DNA of 64,000 nucleotides from [Borrelia] lusitaniae. GTDB taxonomy: Bacteria > Spirochaetota > Spirochaetia > Borreliales > Borreliaceae. The stretch spans positions 248,001 through 312,000 of the forward strand of contig NZ_CP124050.1 in NCBI RefSeq assembly GCF_030440365.1. Reading direction: 5' to 3'. Made by a program: the position numbers and the translations under genes. The notes under the pieces are model-generated. The model was given only the letters and a program-made list of their open reading frames with translations. It was not told where the DNA came from and ran no database searches. Shown here piece after piece: positions 47,529 to 56,069 of the stretch. The number at the start of each line of letters is the position of its first letter. Position 1 is the stretch's first letter.

Positions 47529-48716
47529 CTAAACAATTAAATTAACATTTTTATCTAAATCGTAAGAAAATTCAACCTCTTCTTCAATTTGAAAAAATTT
47601 ATTATAACCAAAATGAAAATTTTGATCCTTAGGGTCATCTTTAAAATTTTTAGAAAAAGAATTTAAATTCTCACCTGCAAGAAAAAGATTTAAGTTGGCA
47701 TTAAAACCACTCTCACCAAGCATTTTATTTAATGAATGCATATTTTGGTCAAAAAGCAGTTTAACATTTTGATTATCCACCACAATCTTTCCCAATAAAT
47801 TATTATTAGAATCAAGGTTTAAATTAATCCTTATACTGCCAAGCTCTTTGGGTTTTAAAACCAACTTAATCTCTCCTGTATTATTCGATTTTAACACAAC
47901 TTTAGCTTTATCAACAATGTTTTTATTAATCTTAAGATTCCACTCTGGCTTTAAACTGCTGACAAAATCAAAGCTATCAACCTCTTTAGAACCTTTTATG
48001 TTATAATTAGCAAATTCTTCAGCAAAACCTTTTAAAGAGTCGTCTGATATTTCTTTAACTTTATACCTACCAACAAAATTTTGGCCATCAACTGTATTTA
48101 AGCTAAGCTTTGAAAAAACAAAATCATTATTATCACCATTATTCTTCTTAAAATTTTTCACATCAATGTTAATAACATTTTTTTCTTCCTTTTTATTGTT
48201 CAGGCTTATCTGATTATAATAATCATCAATCAAAACATTTGAATAATCAAAGCCCAAAAAAGAACTTAAATCATTAAAATCTAAAAAAAGTTTTTCGATT
48301 TTTTCAAAAAGTTTTTCTTTACTTGTAAAATCAAAATTATCAAAATTGAATGATAAATTTTCTTTAATGCTATTTAAACTTTCAAAATCTAAAAAAACAT
48401 TAATTCTGGCAATCAAAGATTTCAAATCAGAAATAAAAGCATCATTTTCAAGTTTTTTTAAAAAAAAGGATTTATTTAAAGGTGATTTTTTTAAATTTTT
48501 AGCAATAAGTCCATTATCTTTAAAAAAATTCAAAAGATCAAATATCATTAATTTTGCTTTGGTCATTTTTTTAGATTCAGAAGACAAAATATTTAAAAAA
48601 GAATTTGCATTCTTTCTAGATTCTATTTTAGAAATATTTAAATTTAATCCTTTAATTGTATTCAAAAGATTAAATTTGTTGTCAAAAGGTTTATTTAAAT
48701 TTAATAAATTACTCAT
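47529..48716 (-). CDS. fliK: Hook-length control protein FliK (FlbC)
   Basis: FliK acts as a ruler for hook length and triggers the FlhB export switch. The 395-residue protein has a poorly conserved, Asn/Lys/Phe-rich N-terminal two-thirds and a C-terminal Flg_hook domain (about 280-350) with ELGSIRINLNLDSNNNLLGKIVVDNQNVKLLFDQNMHSLNKML, the core that contacts FlhB. Its place between flbB and flgD fits. Borrelia literature used the name flbC. The N-terminal part shows no domain I recognise. Confidence 0.85.
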   Translation of the reverse strand: MSNLLNLNKPFDNKFNLLNTIKGLNLNISKIESRKNANSFLNILSSESKKMTKAKLMIFDLLNFFKDNGLIAKNLKKSPLNKSFFLKKLENDAFISDLKSLIARINVFLDFESLNSIKENLSFNFDNFDFTSKEKLFEKIEKLFLDFNDLSSFLGFDYSNVLIDDYYNQISLNNKKEEKNVINIDVKNFKKNNGDNNDFVFSKLSLNTVDGQNFVGRYKVKEISDDSLKGFAEEFANYNIKGSKEVDSFDFVSSLKPEWNLKINKNIVDKAKVVLKSNNTGEIKLVLKPKELGSIRINLNLDSNNNLLGKIVVDNQNVKLLFDQNMHSLNKMLGESGFNANLNLFLAGENLNSFSKNFKDDPKDQNFHFGYNKFFQIEEEVEFSYDLDKNVNLIV

Positions 48717-48723
48717 ATAAACA

Positions 48724-49347
48724 CTACTCCAATGAACTAACAGACATTTTTCTAATCAATATAGCAGCTTTTTTAGAATCCATAAGAGACAACCAATAAG
48801 GAATAATTGATAAACGGCCCTCTCTTCTAGAAAGCTCTTCAATTTTGCGCATATAAGATATTGCAAGCTCAGGATTTAAATCCTCAAGCCGCTTAACAGC
48901 ATCTTCTGGCGGCATATTCATTAAATATACAGCTGTTTGCAAAATATTTGCTTCCTCGTCATTATATTTATTTATAATGTCGTCTATTACCTTTTGTTTT
49001 AAATCTAAATCTTTCTGCTTTTGCTTAAGCTCAAACTCAAGTTTATTTAAACTGTCTTCTTTTAACTTTAGATCTTCTTTAAGCTTTTCAATCTGTTGAT
49101 TCTTAATATCAATAGCTTCTCTTTCCTTCACAAGTCTAGCTTCATCAAGAATTATATTAGAATTATGATCAAAGGCTAGAGAAGTTTCTCCTAAAAACTT
49201 GGTTCTTACAAATTCAGGGAAATATCTCTTAGTATTATACATTCCAAGAAAATCAATAAAAAATAATATAAAGAAAAATAAAACAACAATTAAAAATAAC
49301 AAAAAAAATGCCCTAAAAAAGAACGATAAAAAATTATTCACTTTCAA
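48724..49347 (-). CDS. flbB: Periplasmic flagellar collar protein FlbB
   Basis: FlbB is known in Borrelia as the base protein of the spirochaete-specific collar around the flagellar motor. The 207-residue protein has an N-terminal TM helix (about 8-33), a charged coiled coil (about 70-125, rich in KLEFELKQKQKDLDLKQ) and a C-terminal helical region resembling the MgtE N domain (ILQTAVYLMNMPPEDAVKRLEDLNPELAISYMRKI...KKAAILIRKM). Its start overlaps the fliJ stop by 14 bases. Confidence 0.9.
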   Translation of the reverse strand: MKVNNFLSFFFRAFFLLFLIVVLFFFILFFIDFLGMYNTKRYFPEFVRTKFLGETSLAFDHNSNIILDEARLVKEREAIDIKNQQIEKLKEDLKLKEDSLNKLEFELKQKQKDLDLKQKVIDDIINKYNDEEANILQTAVYLMNMPPEDAVKRLEDLNPELAISYMRKIEELSRREGRLSIIPYWLSLMDSKKAAILIRKMSVSSLE

Positions 49348-49765
49348 TCCCCAGATTTTGACAAACTTTATAATTTACATGCTCATCTAGCAGCAAGCTT
49401 TCCCTCTTTTCTCTATTTTTAATTATAGAATTATTTAAAGTTTTTATTAATATTTTAATCTTTTTTTCTTCCCTATATTTATCCACATAAATATCATAAC
49501 ACTCATTATGATACTTTCTAAGTTTTTCAAGAACTTTAAAATTTTGTTGTTTTTTATAATTTAAACAGTCTATATAACCTCTTATGGAAAGATCATCAAA
49601 ATTGCTCAAATTTTTTAAAATACTGGGAATTTCATCTGAAAACTGATTTATTTTTGAAATTTTCTTATTTATATTCATTAAATCTCTCTCACTTAACTTT
49701 CGATGATAGGCTCTAATGGTCAATATTTTATTAAGCTTTTGTTTTCTAAAGTTTAAATCATTCAA
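49334..49765 (-). CDS. fliJ: Flagellar export chaperone FliJ (FlbA)
   Basis: FliJ is the coiled-coil stalk of the flagellar ATPase, linking FliI to FlhA. The 143-residue protein is highly charged and helical from end to end (LNFRKQKLNKILTIRAYHRKLSERDLMNINKKISKI...), as expected for FliJ. The family has little sequence conservation, so position after fliI (4-base overlap) and before flbB supports the call. Older Borrelia annotation calls it flbA. Confidence 0.82.
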   Translation of the reverse strand: MNDLNFRKQKLNKILTIRAYHRKLSERDLMNINKKISKINQFSDEIPSILKNLSNFDDLSIRGYIDCLNYKKQQNFKVLEKLRKYHNECYDIYVDKYREEKKIKILIKTLNNSIIKNREKRESLLLDEHVNYKVCQNLGIESE

Positions 49766-51072
49766 GATAGTATTTCCCTTATTTCATCTTCTAAATTTTC
49801 AAAATCAAATGTTTCATTTATTCCTTGAGCAATAAAATCAATAATCTTAGGATACTTCGAAATTGCAAAATCAACATCTTTATTGGATCCTTTAAGATAA
49901 ATACCCGTTCTAATAAGATCTTCATAATCTTTATAAACGGACAATAAATTTCTAACCTTCATTATTAATTTTTGTTTTTCTAAACTCATTATTCTGTGAA
50001 TAGATCTTGAAGTTGAATTAAGAATATTTATTGAAGGATAAATTCCTCTATCAAACAAATCTCTGTCTAAAATAACATGGCCATCCAAAACAGCCTTAAT
50101 ATTATCGGCTACAGGCTCTGTAAAATCATCTCCCTCAACAAGAACAGTATAAAACCCAGTAACACTTCCTCCATTACCATTAAAACCTGATCTCTCAAGC
50201 AAAATTGGAATTTCAACAAAAACAGAAGGGGGATAGCCTTTAGCTACTGGGGGTTCTCCTAAAGAAAGAGACATCTCCCTTTTAGCATTTGCAAACCTAG
50301 TAATAGAATCAAAAAGCAAAACCACATCTTTGCCTTGCTCTCTAAAGTATTCTGCTATCATGGTAGCAACATAAGCTCCCTTATACCTTGAAATAGGGGA
50401 TTCATCAGAAGTTGAAACAACTAAAACACTTTTTTTCAAACGCTCTTCGCCAAGTTCATGTTGAATAAACTCATTAAGCTCTCGGCCTCTTTCCCCAATA
50501 AAAGCAATAACGTTTACATCTGCATTTGAATTTTTTGCAATCATGCCAAGCAAAGTAGATTTACCAACACCAGAACCAGAAAAAATACCAACTCTTTGCC
50601 CTTTTGCAACTGGCAAAAACCCATCAAGAACTTTAACCCCTGTTAATATTTGCTCTTCAAAAATACTTCTATTAATTGGATTAATTTTTTCAAAAACTAA
50701 CTCTTTGTATCTATTATTTAAAAATGATCCTTTATTATCAATGGGCCTACCAAGAGAATCAATAACTCTTCCTAAAAGCTCATCGCTAAGATTTATTTCT
50801 AGCCCTTTATTTAAAGAATAGACTTTATTTCCAACTTCAATCCCGCTAAATCCTTCATAGGCCATAAGACTAACATAAGGACCATTAAATCCTAAAACCT
50901 CAGCACATACCTTTTTGCTATTTCTTTGATCAATTAAACACAAATCTCCAACAGCGCACTGAGGTCCCAAACTTTCAACTAAAAGACCTTTTATTTTTTG
51001 CACTCTGCCAACAAAAGAAATAGTTTGAATATCATCCACTTGTCTTAAATAATTTTCAAAAAAATTGCTCAC
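49762..51072 (-). CDS. fliI: Flagellum-specific ATP synthase FliI
   Basis: FliI is the hexameric export ATPase related to the F1 beta subunit. The 436-residue protein has the Walker A GIFSGSGVGKSTLLGM (about 164-179), FIGERGRELNEFI, Walker B VVLLFDSITRFANA, and SLGEPPVAKGYPPSVF of the family. Length is typical. It follows fliH by 18 bases and overlaps fliJ by 4 bases. Confidence 0.97.
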   Translation of the reverse strand: MSNFFENYLRQVDDIQTISFVGRVQKIKGLLVESLGPQCAVGDLCLIDQRNSKKVCAEVLGFNGPYVSLMAYEGFSGIEVGNKVYSLNKGLEINLSDELLGRVIDSLGRPIDNKGSFLNNRYKELVFEKINPINRSIFEEQILTGVKVLDGFLPVAKGQRVGIFSGSGVGKSTLLGMIAKNSNADVNVIAFIGERGRELNEFIQHELGEERLKKSVLVVSTSDESPISRYKGAYVATMIAEYFREQGKDVVLLFDSITRFANAKREMSLSLGEPPVAKGYPPSVFVEIPILLERSGFNGNGGSVTGFYTVLVEGDDFTEPVADNIKAVLDGHVILDRDLFDRGIYPSINILNSTSRSIHRIMSLEKQKLIMKVRNLLSVYKDYEDLIRTGIYLKGSNKDVDFAISKYPKIIDFIAQGINETFDFENLEDEIREILS

Positions 51073-51090
51073 TAAAATTCCTTTAGATAC

Positions 51091-52011
51091 TTAACTTAAT
51101 AAAGAAAAATTTTTAAACTTTTCCTCTATTTTATCAAGCTGAGAAGAAATGCGCGCATCAATCTCTCCAAAATTAGTTTCAATTATACAGCCACCTTTAC
51201 CTATATTGGGATCTTCTATGATTTCTAAATTTTCTATAACATCAAATCTAGAAATAAAATCACTCTTTTTATGTCTGAGAATATCTAAATCATCAAGATT
51301 TACACGAATAGTTATTTGTGTTTTGTCTTTTACCCTTTTTAGAGCATCATCAACATTTTCTAAAACAACATCTCTTTGAGAATCTGTAATTCTTTTAATA
51401 ACCTTAATTGCAATTTGCATAACAAGACTTATTATCTGACCACCCGAGGATTCAAGAATGCCTTTCCTTTCGGCAATAAGAGATGCTATTATGCTATGAA
51501 ACTTTCTCATAACTTTATCAAAATCTTCAAAGCCACTTTCATAGCCCTTGCTATACCCCTCTTCTCTGCCTTTAGCTGTTGCTATCTCAAGATCTGTTTT
51601 TAATTTTTTTTCATACTCTGTTACCAATCTTTCAATCTCAACATTAGATTCAGCTTCAATAGATTCCTTCTTATAAATAGCCTCTCTTTGCAAAAGATCT
51701 GCTTCTTGCTTGGCTGCCTCTAATACTTCATTAGCTTTTACCTTGGCCTCTTCAATAAGCCTCTCAGATTCAATTTGGACTTCATTTTTAGCAAGTTCTT
51801 GCCTTTTAGCAAGCTCTTCCTCAAGTTGCAATTTTTCATTTCTTAAAAATTGCAACTCTTCTTTAAGATTAACAATTTGACTTTCTATGTCGTAGACCTT
51901 GCTTTCCTTCTCCTTAATTTCCAAAGATTCAAAAACAGGCTTTGCTATCTCAACAAATTCAAACTTTACTGAATTATCAACTTCTGATGATTTATATAAA
52001 ACCTTAGGCAA
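51091..52011 (-). CDS. fliH: Flagellar assembly protein FliH
   Basis: FliH dimers tether FliI to the C ring and regulate the ATPase. The 306-residue protein has a long coiled-coil middle (about 45-150, Glu/Lys/Ala-rich) and a C-terminal globular part with IISLVMQIAIKVIKRITDSQRDVVLENVDDALKRVKDKTQITIRVNLDDLDILRH and GGCIIETNFGEIDARISSQLDKI, which fit FliH/YscL. It lies between fliG and fliI. Confidence 0.94.
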   Translation of the reverse strand: MPKVLYKSSEVDNSVKFEFVEIAKPVFESLEIKEKESKVYDIESQIVNLKEELQFLRNEKLQLEEELAKRQELAKNEVQIESERLIEEAKVKANEVLEAAKQEADLLQREAIYKKESIEAESNVEIERLVTEYEKKLKTDLEIATAKGREEGYSKGYESGFEDFDKVMRKFHSIIASLIAERKGILESSGGQIISLVMQIAIKVIKRITDSQRDVVLENVDDALKRVKDKTQITIRVNLDDLDILRHKKSDFISRFDVIENLEIIEDPNIGKGGCIIETNFGEIDARISSQLDKIEEKFKNFSLLS

Positions 52012-52025
52012 AAAAAACTCCTTTA

Positions 52026-53060
52026 TCAGACAAGAACATCTTCCTCACCACCTCTTGAAATAACTATTTCTCCTTGTTCTTCTAATTTTCTAATAAGAGA
52101 AACGATTTTTTGCTGGGATTCCTCAACGTCTTTTCGCCTAGTAGGTCCCAAAAATTCCATATCCTCCTTAAGCATTGAAGCTGCTCTTTTTGACATGTTT
52201 TTGAAAATTTTTTCTTGAACAGGAATATCCACAGATTTTAAAGCTTTTGCTAACTCTTGACCATCTATTTCTCTTAAAACCCTTTGTATAGATCTGTCAT
52301 CAAGCAAAACTATATCCTCAAATACAAACATTTTCTTCTTAATCTCTTCTGCAAGCTCTGGATCTTCTTCTTCAAGAGATTCAATAATAAACTTCTCGGT
52401 TTTTCTATCAGCCATATTAATTATCTCAACAACATTATCAACTCCTCCTGCTGATGTATAATCTTCTGAAGAAAGAGAAGCTAGTTTTTTCTCAAGAACT
52501 CTCTCAACCTCTCTTACAACCTCAGGAGAAGTTCTGTCCATTAATGCAATTCTTCTTGCAACATTAGTTTGCACCTCTGTGGGTAAACTAGAGAGAATAA
52601 AAGAAGCTTTTTGAGGATCAAGATATGAAAGTATTAAAGCAATTGTTTGAGGGTGTTCTTGTTGAATAAAATTTAAAATATTTGCAGGATCTGCTCTTCT
52701 GACAAATTCAAAAGGTCTAGACTGTAAAGCAGACCCCAAATTATTAATAATGTCAACTGCTTTTTGAGTTCCAAGAGATTTTTCAAGAAGCTCTCTTGCA
52801 TAATCAATTCCACCCTTTTGAATAAATTCTTGAGCCATCATTAATTCTTTAAACTCTAAAAGAACATTATCTTTAAGCTCAGAAGTAATTGTCTCAAGCT
52901 TTGCTATCTCAAATGTCAAAGACTCTATCTCTTCTTGAGAAAGATACTTAAACACTTTAGAAGAGATTTCAGAACCTATTGAAACCAACAAAATAGCGGC
53001 CTTTTGCTTGCCTGTTAAAGCAGAAACATCAAGAATCTCCTTTTCTTTTTTTTCTTCCAT
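52026..53060 (-). CDS. fliG: Flagellar motor switch protein FliG
   Basis: FliG is the rotor protein that receives torque from MotA. The 344-residue protein has all three domains: N-terminal (TGKQKAAILLVSIGSEISSKVFKYLSQEEIE) binding FliF, middle with the EHPQTIALILSYLDP motif (EHPQ), and a C-terminal torque helix EDIVLLDDRSIQRVLREIDGQELAKALK with the conserved charged residues. Borrelia has two FliG proteins; by its place in the flgB operon this is the one known as FliG2, needed for flagellar assembly. It follows fliF by 15 bases. Confidence 0.97.
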   Translation of the reverse strand: MEEKKEKEILDVSALTGKQKAAILLVSIGSEISSKVFKYLSQEEIESLTFEIAKLETITSELKDNVLLEFKELMMAQEFIQKGGIDYARELLEKSLGTQKAVDIINNLGSALQSRPFEFVRRADPANILNFIQQEHPQTIALILSYLDPQKASFILSSLPTEVQTNVARRIALMDRTSPEVVREVERVLEKKLASLSSEDYTSAGGVDNVVEIINMADRKTEKFIIESLEEEDPELAEEIKKKMFVFEDIVLLDDRSIQRVLREIDGQELAKALKSVDIPVQEKIFKNMSKRAASMLKEDMEFLGPTRRKDVEESQQKIVSLIRKLEEQGEIVISRGGEEDVLV

Positions 53061-53075
53061 ATCAATTACTACCTT

Positions 53076-54785
53076 CTACGCGTTTTTCAAAAGCCATGTT
53101 CTTATAAGTTTAGCAACATCTTCTGGCTTTTCTCTGGCTAAAAGCTCAGCATTGTTTTGAAGCTCATCACCTTCTCTAATCCCACCAACAACATCATCAA
53201 CGCCAATATCATCACCACCATCCATTAAGGCTTGCTGACGTCTTAAATGTGCTTGCTTTGCCAATTCCTCTTCTCTGAGACGTCTTCGTCTTTCAAGTTC
53301 TCTAGAAATAGCAAAAAATATTGTAAATACTAAAATTAATAGTGAAAATATTACACTTGCAATAAATAACAAATATTTAAATCTTTCACTTGCAAAATAA
53401 TTTTCATCTATTTTTCTAAATTCATTCATACGATCAAAAGATATATTTCTAACTGTTATTGAATCGCCTCTTTCTGGCTTATATTCAAAAGAACTTTGCA
53501 AAACATCTTCAATATTTTTTATTTCTTCTAATGCCATAGGCTTATATTCTCTTTTTCTCATTCCATTTTCTATTACGAAATCTCCATTCTCATCATACAC
53601 AAAATTCCAAATACCATCCACGAAAATACCAAGAGAAACACCTACAATCCTAGCAGGCTCTTTTTCACTTGTAGATTTTTTTTCATTTAAAGCAACATTT
53701 TTGATCTCTTGAGACTCATTATATTTACCAGTAATATCACTTAAATCCTGATATTCAGGAGGAGTATTGCCTTCCTGTCCAGGTGGTCCCCATGGACTAT
53801 ATCCTTGCCCCTGATATTCTTTTTTTTGAGTCTGAGAAGAGATAATAGTCGAATCACTTACTTTTCTAGTGTTATAAGGAGCTTTTGGGTCTTGAGATTG
53901 AAGCTCAATAGGAGCATACTCTTTAGACTCTGTAGTTTCTTTTGAAGTGTCAAGTTTTACATTTACTCTTGCTATCATAAATCTATCAATAGATAAAACC
54001 TTACTTAATGCAGAGTCGATTTCTCCCCTAAGCATAGCTTCATATTTAAGCTTTAATTTACGTTCTTTTTCTGCTAAGTCTATTCTATCTATTCCATCTA
54101 AATTAGAAAAATCATTTAAAATAGTTCCACTATTGTCAACAATAGCAATATTATCAGATTCAAGACCTTCAATGGCATACTGAATAAGCTTAACAAGTCC
54201 TTCAACTTTTTTTCTATTGGTAATAATATCAGAACCAGGTCTTGGGGTAATCCTAACAGATGCCTTAACAGGCTCTTGAGCCTCTTTAAAAAGAGCTTTC
54301 TCAGGCATAACAAGATTCACACTGACAGCATCAACATCATCTAAAGCTACAATATGCTGTTCAACTGCTCTTGTAATAGATCTTCTAAGATTAATGCTTC
54401 TTTCAAAATCAGTAATAGTCCACCTATCAATATCAAACAAAGCCCATGGATCCATATGAACAGGCACAAGCTCTTCTCTTACAAGAATTGCTCTCATTTT
54501 TTTTGCAAGCTTTTCATCATCCAAATAAATTCTTCCATCGGAACTCAAAAAATACTTAACATTTTCTCTATCAAGTCTTTGCGATATCCTATCTAAGAGA
54601 TATTGATCTTTAATCTCAACTCCAAAAAGAGCAATGCTTTGACTTTTAGTAGAAAACCCTATCAAAAAAACAAGCGCAAGAATCACAAAAAAAATAATCA
54701 ACCCTAAGGCTATTTTCTGAACCTTACTAGCTTTTTTTAAGATTCCTTTTGCTGAAACAAAAAAATTAGTAAAAAAATTGATCAA
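53076..54785 (-). CDS. fliF: Flagellar MS-ring protein FliF
   Basis: FliF forms the MS ring in the inner membrane, the first structure of flagellar assembly. The 569-residue protein has two TM helices (about 26-46 and 455-477), a large periplasmic part with RBM1-3 (SINLRRSITRAVEQHIVALDDVDAVSVNLVMPE, ASVRITPRPG, GLVKLIQYAIEGLESDNIAIVDNSGTIL), and a C-terminal FliG-binding helix (ENPEDVAKLIRTWLLKN-type end). It starts 14 bases after fliE. Confidence 0.97.
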   Translation of the reverse strand: MINFFTNFFVSAKGILKKASKVQKIALGLIIFFVILALVFLIGFSTKSQSIALFGVEIKDQYLLDRISQRLDRENVKYFLSSDGRIYLDDEKLAKKMRAILVREELVPVHMDPWALFDIDRWTITDFERSINLRRSITRAVEQHIVALDDVDAVSVNLVMPEKALFKEAQEPVKASVRITPRPGSDIITNRKKVEGLVKLIQYAIEGLESDNIAIVDNSGTILNDFSNLDGIDRIDLAEKERKLKLKYEAMLRGEIDSALSKVLSIDRFMIARVNVKLDTSKETTESKEYAPIELQSQDPKAPYNTRKVSDSTIISSQTQKKEYQGQGYSPWGPPGQEGNTPPEYQDLSDITGKYNESQEIKNVALNEKKSTSEKEPARIVGVSLGIFVDGIWNFVYDENGDFVIENGMRKREYKPMALEEIKNIEDVLQSSFEYKPERGDSITVRNISFDRMNEFRKIDENYFASERFKYLLFIASVIFSLLILVFTIFFAISRELERRRRLREEELAKQAHLRRQQALMDGGDDIGVDDVVGGIREGDELQNNAELLAREKPEDVAKLIRTWLLKNA

Positions 54786-54799
54786 AACCTTATAGCTCC

Positions 54800-55135
54800 T
54801 TAACGAATATTGATTATATCTTGATAAGCCTTTGTGCCTCTTTCAACAACAGCCTTTAAAATGCTTAAATTCATATTAGCCCTAGACATAGCTATTGTAA
54901 GATCATGAACATCAACACTACTAGGTTTAAGAATAGCTTGTTGCATAACTTTAGAAACATTTAATTGACTTTTATTGACATCAGTAACTGCATTTATTAA
55001 AACATCCTTAAATGTTTCAATGTCATTGTTCTTGATACTGCTTTTAGAATTAAAAAGATTTACATCAAAATGTAAAGGATTTTTTTTAACCAAATTAATA
55101 TTATTCTCTGTAAAAAAAGCATCTATTCTCGCCAA
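54800..55135 (-). CDS. fliE: Flagellar hook-basal body protein FliE
   Basis: FliE links the MS ring to the rod. The 111-residue protein has the conserved C-terminal helix pattern: DVNKSQLNVSKVMQQAILKPSSVDVHDLTIAMSRANMNLSILKAVVERGTKAYQDIINI (family: A-x-G...DlH-x-V-M-x-A-E-x-A...). Size is normal. It follows flgC by 11 bases and precedes fliF. Confidence 0.95.
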   Translation of the reverse strand: MARIDAFFTENNINLVKKNPLHFDVNLFNSKSSIKNNDIETFKDVLINAVTDVNKSQLNVSKVMQQAILKPSSVDVHDLTIAMSRANMNLSILKAVVERGTKAYQDIINIR

Positions 55136-55146
55136 TGATCTCTCCT

Positions 55147-55605
55147 TTAGCTTTGAAGTATAGCTAATGCACTTCTAAACATAGACTTGCTACTATTAAT
55201 AACAGTAGAATTTGCTTCATAAGCACGAGAAGCTGAAATCATATCTACCATTTCTTCAACTAAATTAACATTAGGAAGCTCAACATAGCCTTTTTTATCT
55301 CCAGAGCTTATTGCGTCGGGATGAGTTGGATCATATTTTAACCTTAATGGAGACTTATCTTTTTCAATGCTAGCAACCCTAACTCCTTGTCCAATCCCAT
55401 TATCAAGATAATCCGGAATAAAAGGACCTTTCCAATAAGGATTATTAACCCTTGGAGCAAAAATAATCCTTTGTCTTCTATAAGGCCCACCATCAGGAGT
55501 TCTAGAAGTAGAAACATTTGCTATGTTATTAGAAATAACATCAATCCTCAACCTTTGTGCTGTTAATCCCGTTGAAGCTACATTAATGCTTGAAAACAAT
55601 CCCAT
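55147..55605 (-). CDS. flgC: Flagellar rod protein FlgC
   Basis: FlgC is a proximal rod protein. The 152-residue product has the N-terminal rod motif INVASTGLTAQRLRIDVISNNIANVSTSRTPDGGPYRRQRIIF and a C-terminal helix MVDMISASRAYEANSTVINSSKSMFRSALAI. Length is typical. It lies 23 bases after flgB. Confidence 0.97.
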   Translation of the reverse strand: MGLFSSINVASTGLTAQRLRIDVISNNIANVSTSRTPDGGPYRRQRIIFAPRVNNPYWKGPFIPDYLDNGIGQGVRVASIEKDKSPLRLKYDPTHPDAISSGDKKGYVELPNVNLVEEMVDMISASRAYEANSTVINSSKSMFRSALAILQS

Positions 55606-55628
55606 TTTACATTCCTTAAGATATTAAT

Positions 55629-56036
55629 TTATTTTAATACAATATTTATACTTTTAAAATAATGCGCCTGAACATTAGTCATAAGATGATACATCATCTG
55701 GTTTTGTACGAGCACCTTAACCTCAGAATCAATATCAACATTATTGCCATTATTATTCATAGTTGAAAAATGGTCAAGAACTCTTTGAGGCTTGACATCT
55801 GAATACTCTAGATTTTTAAGCCCAGACAAATGCTTATCACTAGACTTGATTAAGCTTAGATCATTTTTATCTTTGTTTAAAAAAGCCTTTTCAAGCTCTG
55901 ACTCAAAAGAAATTTTACTTCTTTTAAAATTTGGAGTATCTACATTTGCTATATTATCAGAAATCACACCTTGTCTTAAACTTAGAACATCTAAATACCT
56001 ATGTGAAAAATCTATAGATCTCTCAAAGTCACTCAA
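55629..56036 (-). CDS. flgB: Flagellar rod protein FlgB
   Basis: FlgB is the first rod protein on the MS ring. The 135-residue product has LRQGVISDNIANVDTPNFKRSKISFE and a C-terminal rod helix ending HYFKSINIVLK. The start codon is TTG at 56036, supported by AGGAGG (56049-56044) 7 bases upstream; no ATG is available nearby. It is the first gene of the long flagellar operon. A promoter candidate lies in the end of hslU, and the corresponding fragment from B. burgdorferi is widely used as the flgB promoter. Confidence 0.96.
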   Translation of the reverse strand: MSDFERSIDFSHRYLDVLSLRQGVISDNIANVDTPNFKRSKISFESELEKAFLNKDKNDLSLIKSSDKHLSGLKNLEYSDVKPQRVLDHFSTMNNNGNNVDIDSEVKVLVQNQMMYHLMTNVQAHYFKSINIVLK

Positions 56037-56069
56037 ATCAAAACCTCCTCTGTTTAAAATTACTTTTAA